Of a DNA stretch of 15,856 bases, positions 13,256 to 15,856 are shown one piece after another (the first letter of the stretch is position 1; every line of letters begins with the position of its first letter). The DNA lies in contig MU646313.1 of assembly GCA_026770585.1 (NCBI GenBank), positions 132,238 through 148,093 of the forward strand, read 5' to 3'. Position numbers and translations under genes: made by a program. The notes under the pieces were generated by a model. It was not told the origin of the DNA, did not search any database, and saw only the letters and a list, made by a program, of their open reading frames with translations. Source of the stretch: Baffinella frigidus (lineage: Eukaryota; Cryptophyceae; Cryptomonadales; Baffinellaceae).

Positions 13256-13540
13256 CTGCCTTCGCATTGGCAGGACCCTCACGTGATTACGTGTCTTGTT
13301 TCACCGTGTATTCAAGGTGAACAGGTCTTCGTGTGCTGCCACTCGGTGGGTTTCGAGGAATTCGTCTTTGAATTTGGGGCCGGGTTCTGGGGTGTTACGT
13401 GACCAAAATTACACCAGAAAATCCGTCAAGTTAATCATTTCTGGGCAAGTTGACTTTTGTTGAAAGGAACGTAGTCCACCGTGTAGCCCCAGTCAATTGT
13501 ATTGGGCCAGGAATTCGCCATCAAGGTTATGTGAAGAGGA
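13256..13540. other. Stretch without a supported gene, lone foldback terminus
   Basis: AAAATTACACCAGAAAATCC at 13404-13423 and GGAACGTAGTCCACCGTGTA at 13468-13487 resemble the interior and one end of the family D elements near 14.9 kb. No partner end was found. No gene is seen. Confidence 0.4.
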
Positions 13541-13611
13541 CGTCGATCACCGCCAGTACTCGAGTAACCCATCACCCACGCTCTCGACCAATTCCAACCA
13601 ATAAATCCAAA

Positions 13612-13650
13612 GCCCTGAACCCTGAACCCCAAAAACTAAACCCCACATAC
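13612..13650 (-). repeat. Short telomere-like run (CCCTGAACCC)
   Basis: GCCCTGAACCCTGAACCCC and AAAACTAAACCCC place the G-rich strand on the minus strand. It is only four or five imperfect units. Confidence 0.65.
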
Positions 13651-14027
13651 CGCCAGTACACGTGGACCGACGTCCTCCCAACAGCATTCATCAGATCAGG
13701 CATCACTCTATGGTGCCGCGCCCGTCGTGGGTTCGAGCCCACAAGACACTCTAGCCGGGGGGGGGGAGGGCTGTTCACGGCCGGCCGGGCCCTTGGCAGG
13801 TTATGGGAAGTGAGAGATCACCGCCATTACTCGAGTAAACCCCAAATACCGCCAGTAATCGCGGACCGACGTCCTCCCAACAGCATTCACCAGATCAGGC
13901 CCGCGCGTCAACCCCTTTCTCCGCAAGCTCCCCCCCCCCCCGGATATCCGGGGGAAATGCGGTTAGAACCCAACGCAAATGGATAAAATTCTGGTACAAA
14001 TTGTTTAGATGGACTGTATCCTTAAAG

Positions 14028-14152
14028 CCCCCGGTGGCTGCTAAGTGGGTGACCGTAAGGCCCCCGGTGGCTGCTAAGTGGGTGACCGTAAGGCCCCCGG
14101 TGGCTGTTAAGTGGGTGACCGTAAGGCCCCCGGTGGCTGCGAAGTGGGTGGG
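14028..14152 (+). repeat. 33 bp minisatellite, four copies
   Basis: The unit CCCCCGGTGGCTGCTAAGTG, GGTGACCGTAAGG is present four times with two or three substitutions. As 33 is a multiple of three, the plus strand stays open and reads PPVAAKWVTVR repeatedly. Directly adjacent repeats with no spacers exclude a CRISPR array. A second block lies at 14338-14430. Confidence 0.93.
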
Positions 14153-14337
14153 TGATCACCGCCAGTACTCGCGGACCGACGTCTCCCCAACAGCATGCAT
14201 GAGATCAGACCCGCGCGTCAACCCCTTTATCCGCAGGCTTCCTCCCCCCCCGGATATTCGGAGGGAATGCGGTTACAATCCAATATAAATGGATAAGATT
14301 CTAGTACAAATCGTTTAGATGGACTGTATCCATAAAG

Positions 14338-14430
14338 CCCCCGGTGGCTGCTAAGTGGGTGACCGTAAGGCCCCCGGTGGCTGCTAAGCGGGTGACCGTA
14401 AGGCCCCCGGTGGCTGCGAAGTGGGTGGGT
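14338..14430 (+). repeat. 33 bp minisatellite, three copies
   Basis: The same unit as at 14028-14152, three copies. The second has AAGCGG for AAGTGG. The last copy in both blocks ends GCGAAGTGGGTGGGTGATCA, so the blocks were duplicated whole and then gained or lost one inner copy. Confidence 0.93.
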
Positions 14431-14564
14431 GATCACCGCCAGTACTCGCGGACCGACGTCCTCCCAACAGCGTTCATCAGATCAGGCCCGCGTGTCAAGC
14501 CCTTTTCCCGCAGGCTCGCCTCCAGCCGTTTCGACGCTCTTGAGCCTGTGGCTGTTACCTGGTG

Positions 14565-14708
14565 TGGAGTGTGGGGTGTGGGGTTTGGGGTGGGGGGGTT
14601 GGGGTTTAGGGTTCTAGGTTCAGGGTTCAAGGTTCAGGGTTCAAGGTTCAGGGTTCAGGGTTCAGGGTTCAGGGTTCAGGGTTGAGGGTTCAGGGTTTGG
14701 GGTTTGGA
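14565..14708 (+). repeat. Telomere-like array (TTCAGGG, mixed with TTTGGGG)
   Basis: Mostly GGTTCAGGGTTCAAGG-type 7 bp repeats with the G-rich strand on plus, flanked by GTGGGGTTTGGGG variants. The degenerate mix argues for an interstitial tract. Confidence 0.8.
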
Positions 14709-14711
14709 GTT

Positions 14712-14777
14712 GATAGGGGGGTGCACCCCAGCGACGAACGCCCCGAGGCTGTCATCGATCTCCTCTCCGTCCAACGC
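14712..14777 (-). pseudogene. Exon-like fragment ALDGEEIDDSLGAF, copy 1
   Basis: On the minus strand, CACTCTCGTGTCCAG is a possible splice acceptor, followed by about 19 codons reading ALDGEEIDDSLGAFVAGVH. Acidic, protein-like. Near-identical copies follow at 15160-15217 and, shorter, at 15440-15483, each with the same GTGTCCAG in front. The copies agree on ALDGEEID and then differ. I do not recognise the family. It could be a duplicated short exon or part of a repeat that is open by chance. Confidence 0.33.
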
Positions 14778-14821
14778 CTGGACACGAGAGTGAACAGGCG
14801 ACGTTAAGAAAGCACGACCTA

Positions 14822-14964
14822 ACCACACGGTGGACTACAAACCTTTCATCAAAAGACACCTTGCCTTGAGACAATTGACTTCAAAAAAAATCTGGTACAA
14901 TTTGGTCACTCAACACCCTGAATTCCAGCCCCAACGGAAAAATCGTAGCCCACCGTGCGGTTGC
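14822..14964. mobile_element. Family D element, AACCACACGGTGGACTAC ends
   Basis: AACCACACGGTGGACTACA at the left is the inverse of CGTAGCCCACCGTGCGGTT at the right. Inside, CAAAAAAAATCTGGTACAAT, TTGGTCA is the foldback internal motif. It occupies the same place in unit 1 of the array as the element at 15270-15392 does in unit 2, between GCACGACCT and GTCAACC, so the site was already occupied before the unit was duplicated or is hit repeatedly. Confidence 0.65.
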
Positions 14965-14995
14965 GGCGTCAACCTACTTCCCGCATGACGTAGAG

Positions 14996-15141
14996 TTCAT
15001 CTCGGAAGATAACTGAATCAGTTCCTTTTGAATAGGAGGTTGAATAGGAGAAATTAATTAGGACATAGTAAATTTAATTAGGCCTCCTAATTAAAGTGAA
15101 AACGCTAATAGGCAACTGATTCAGTTATCTTTCGAGATGAG
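14996..15141. mobile_element. Foldback element absent from the neighbouring unit
   Basis: TTCATCTCGGAAGATAACTG, AATCAGTT pairs with AACTGATTCAGTTATCTTTC, GAGATGA: about 30 bp of terminal inverted repeat with one or two mismatches. The interior is AT-rich (AATTAATTAGGAC, TTTAATTAGG). In unit 2 of the array the matching sequence runs straight through (GCCGTAAGGTGCTGC at 15415-15429), against GACGTAGAG, element, GAGTGCTGC here. AGAG at both sides (14992-14995, 15141-15144) may be a short target duplication. Confidence 0.83.
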
Positions 15142-15159
15142 AGTGCTGCGGTGTGCAAC

Positions 15160-15217
15160 ACGGTAGGGGGGTATGGAATTCCCCGAGGCTGGCATCGATC
15201 TCCTCTCCGTCCAACGC
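15160..15217 (-). pseudogene. Exon-like fragment ALDGEEIDASLGEF, copy 2
   Basis: The minus strand has TTCTCTTTCGTGTCCAG, a better polypyrimidine tract than in copy 1, then ALDGEEIDASLGEFHTPLPC. It is identical to copy 1 at the first eight residues and then diverges (DDSLGAF against DASLGEF). Confidence 0.33.
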
Positions 15218-15269
15218 CTGGACACGAAAGAGAACATGCGACGTTAAGAGAGCACGACCTACCACTCGG

Positions 15270-15392
15270 TAGGCTACGGGGCACGTCCCTCCCCGAGAAT
15301 TCAGGGAGGGACGTGTCAAATTGCTGACTTTTGGCGTGTTTCTTGGGCACGAATTCAACAAGTAACTTAAGAACGGTTCCGCGTGGTATTCC
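15270..15392. mobile_element. Family D element, TACCACTCGG ends, related to the foldback at 8016-8200
   Basis: TACCACTCGGTAGGCTACG at the left and CCGCGTGGTA at the right are imperfect inverted ends. CACGTCCCTCCC and GGGAGGGACGTG form a hairpin at 15282-15315. The segment AAATTGCTGACTTTTGGCGT, GTTTCTTGGGC at 15318-15348 is the reverse complement of 8071-8101 inside the foldback at 8016-8200, with few changes. This ties the two elements together. Confidence 0.68.
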
Positions 15393-15439
15393 GGTGTCAA
15401 CCTTATTCCCATATGCCGTAAGGTGCTGCAGTGTGCAAT

Positions 15440-15483
15440 ACTGTAGGGGGGTATGGAATGCCAATCTCCTCGCCTTTGAACGC
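15440..15483 (-). pseudogene. Exon-like fragment, decayed copy 3
   Basis: The minus strand has TCTCTCTCGTGTCCAG, then AFKGEEIGIP. It keeps GEEI from ALDGEEID and loses the rest. It is the third unit of the array. Confidence 0.28.
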
Positions 15484-15540
15484 CTGGACACGAGAGAGAG
15501 AACGCGGCGTTACTATGATGCAAAAACCACGATTCGTGGG

Positions 15541-15672
15541 CTTTGGGGGTTGGGATTTAGGGTTTAGGGATAAGGGATTAGGGTTTAGGGTTTAGGGTTT
15601 AGGGTTCAGTGTTTAGGGTTTAGGGTTTAGGGTTTAGGGTTTAGGTTGAAGGTTCAGGATTTAGGGTTTAGT
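15541..15672 (+). repeat. Telomere-like TTTAGGG array, the purest in the window
   Basis: GGGTTTAGGGTTTAGGG repeats with few variants (TTCAGTG, TTAGGGAT, TTCAGGAT). The G-rich strand is plus, pointing toward the window end, but more than 180 bp of other sequence follow, so it is not the chromosome terminus as given. Confidence 0.85.
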
Positions 15673-15856
15673 GAGTTTGCGGGTTTCGGGTTTCGGGGTT
15701 AGTGATGAGTATGAGACACCACAGCGAAGGTTTCAAGGCACGGAACGGGTCAAACCTGGAGGGGTCAAACCCTTCTAAACCCTCGAACATCAACCCCACA
15801 CTCTAAACCACACCCCACATACACCTCCATACCCCCCCCCCCCCCCCCCCCCCCCC
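15673..15856. other. Terminal stretch ending in poly-C
   Basis: GGAGGGGTCAAACCCTTCTA and AAACCACACCCCACATACAC are C-rich telomere-like decay products in the opposite sense to 15541-15672. From 15832 the sequence is C only, 25 bases to the window end. Such a run is a common place for an assembly to stop. Confidence 0.6.

Larger units (their letters stand above)
13541..14540 (+). repeat. Tandem array, 310 and 277 bp periods
   Basis: GCGGACCGACGTC occurs at 13861, 14171 and 14448, with a diverged earlier unit at about 13661 (GTGGACCGACGTCCTCCC). Each unit runs: CACCGCCAGTACTCG, CAACAGCATTCATCAGATCA, GGCCCGCGCGTCAACCCC, a C-run, GGATAT, AATGCGGTTA, TGGTACAAATTGTTTAGATG, then the 33 bp minisatellite. 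The two full periods differ by exactly 33 bp, matching four against three minisatellite copies. The frames are open across units but no domain is recognised. Confidence 0.88.
14735..15500. repeat. Tandem array of three units of unequal length (about 440 and 266 bp)
   Basis: CCAACGCCTGGACACGAGAG at 14771-14790 recurs at 15211-15230, and as GAACGCCTGGACACGAGAG at 15479-15497. GACGTTAAGARAGCACGACC follows in the first two units. GTCAACCTNATTCCC and GTGCTGCGGTGTGCAA, TAGGGGGGTATGGAAT close each unit. Unit 1 contains foldbacks at 14822-14964 and 14996-15141; unit 2 contains one at 15270-15392. Confidence 0.82.

Noticed and set aside
13700-13760. tRNA-like T-arm GTGGGTTCGAGCCCAC
   Set aside because: The sequence at 13727-13742 looks like a T-arm or B-box, but no matching acceptor stem, D-arm or A-box lies at the right distance upstream. 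At most it is a trace of a tRNA-derived SINE.
13450-13986. 178-codon plus-strand frame
   Set aside because: It crosses telomere-like sequence, a tandem repeat boundary and a C-run, and no part is supported as protein beyond staying open.
14028-14430. CRISPR-like array of 33 bp repeats
   Set aside because: The repeats are directly adjacent with no unique spacers, differ by scattered substitutions and are nested in a larger tandem array. This is a minisatellite.
15541-15856. True chromosome end
   Set aside because: TTTAGGG repeats are imperfect and are followed by 180 bp of other sequence and a poly-C run, so the window end looks like an assembly stop rather than a telomere.
1-15856. Prokaryotic operon, phage or defence system
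   Set aside because: No frame of normal gene length with a ribosome binding site, no integrase, transposase, polymerase or nuclease motif, and the repeat types are eukaryotic in character.

Overview
The window looks like repeat-rich, gene-poor nuclear DNA of a eukaryote, probably an alga or alveolate-type protist. I base this on TTTAGGG-type telomere-like runs, long GA/CT microsatellites, tandem arrays with 150 to 310 bp periods, many short palindromic transposon-like elements, and coding-like fragments only 20 to 40 codons long that follow splice-acceptor-like sequence. There are no bacterial-style operons, ribosome binding sites, rRNA, tRNA or CRISPR arrays. TTTAGGG telomeres occur in plants, many green algae, dinoflagellates and chromerids, so the exact lineage is not fixed by what I can see. 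I found no complete gene I would defend.

Layout. 1-2350: palindromic elements of four kinds (here called A, B, C and D) packed close together, with degenerate minirepeats between them. 2350-4000: GC-rich sequence with three weak exon-like stretches and a perfect 42 bp palindrome. 4000-5290: a cluster of A, B and C elements. 5290-7110: coding-like fragments on the minus strand (VVALPWHEERCLRVMAEI and relatives) caught up in a tandem array of 289 bp period, with telomere-like TGTAGGG runs inside each unit and one A element inserted in the last unit. 7100-7710: telomere-like arrays in opposite orientations and a GA microsatellite. 7800-8960: three long foldback elements. 8660-10330: repeated copies of another minus-strand exon-like fragment (QEDEAGMAAW...IYGPQG) separated by CT-rich tracts. 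10350-11830: a C element, then a degenerate array. 11840-13260: further degenerate tandem repeats. 13540-14540: an array with a nested 33 bp minisatellite. 14710-15500: three copies of a third minus-strand exon-like fragment (ALDGEEID) with foldback elements inserted. 15541-15856: TTTAGGG-type repeats and a terminal poly-C run.

The best-supported observations come from comparing repeat units with and without an insertion. An A element sits at a duplicated TA in a 289 bp unit whose sister units keep the empty site. A foldback splits one copy of the IYGPQ exon between short AATT repeats. Another foldback is present in one 3'-array unit and absent from its neighbour. Together with the repeated exon-like pieces, all on the minus strand, this suggests a locus where fragments of one or more spliced genes were tandemly amplified and then repeatedly hit by non-autonomous DNA transposons. 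The element families, exon boundaries and any function are inferred from sequence alone.
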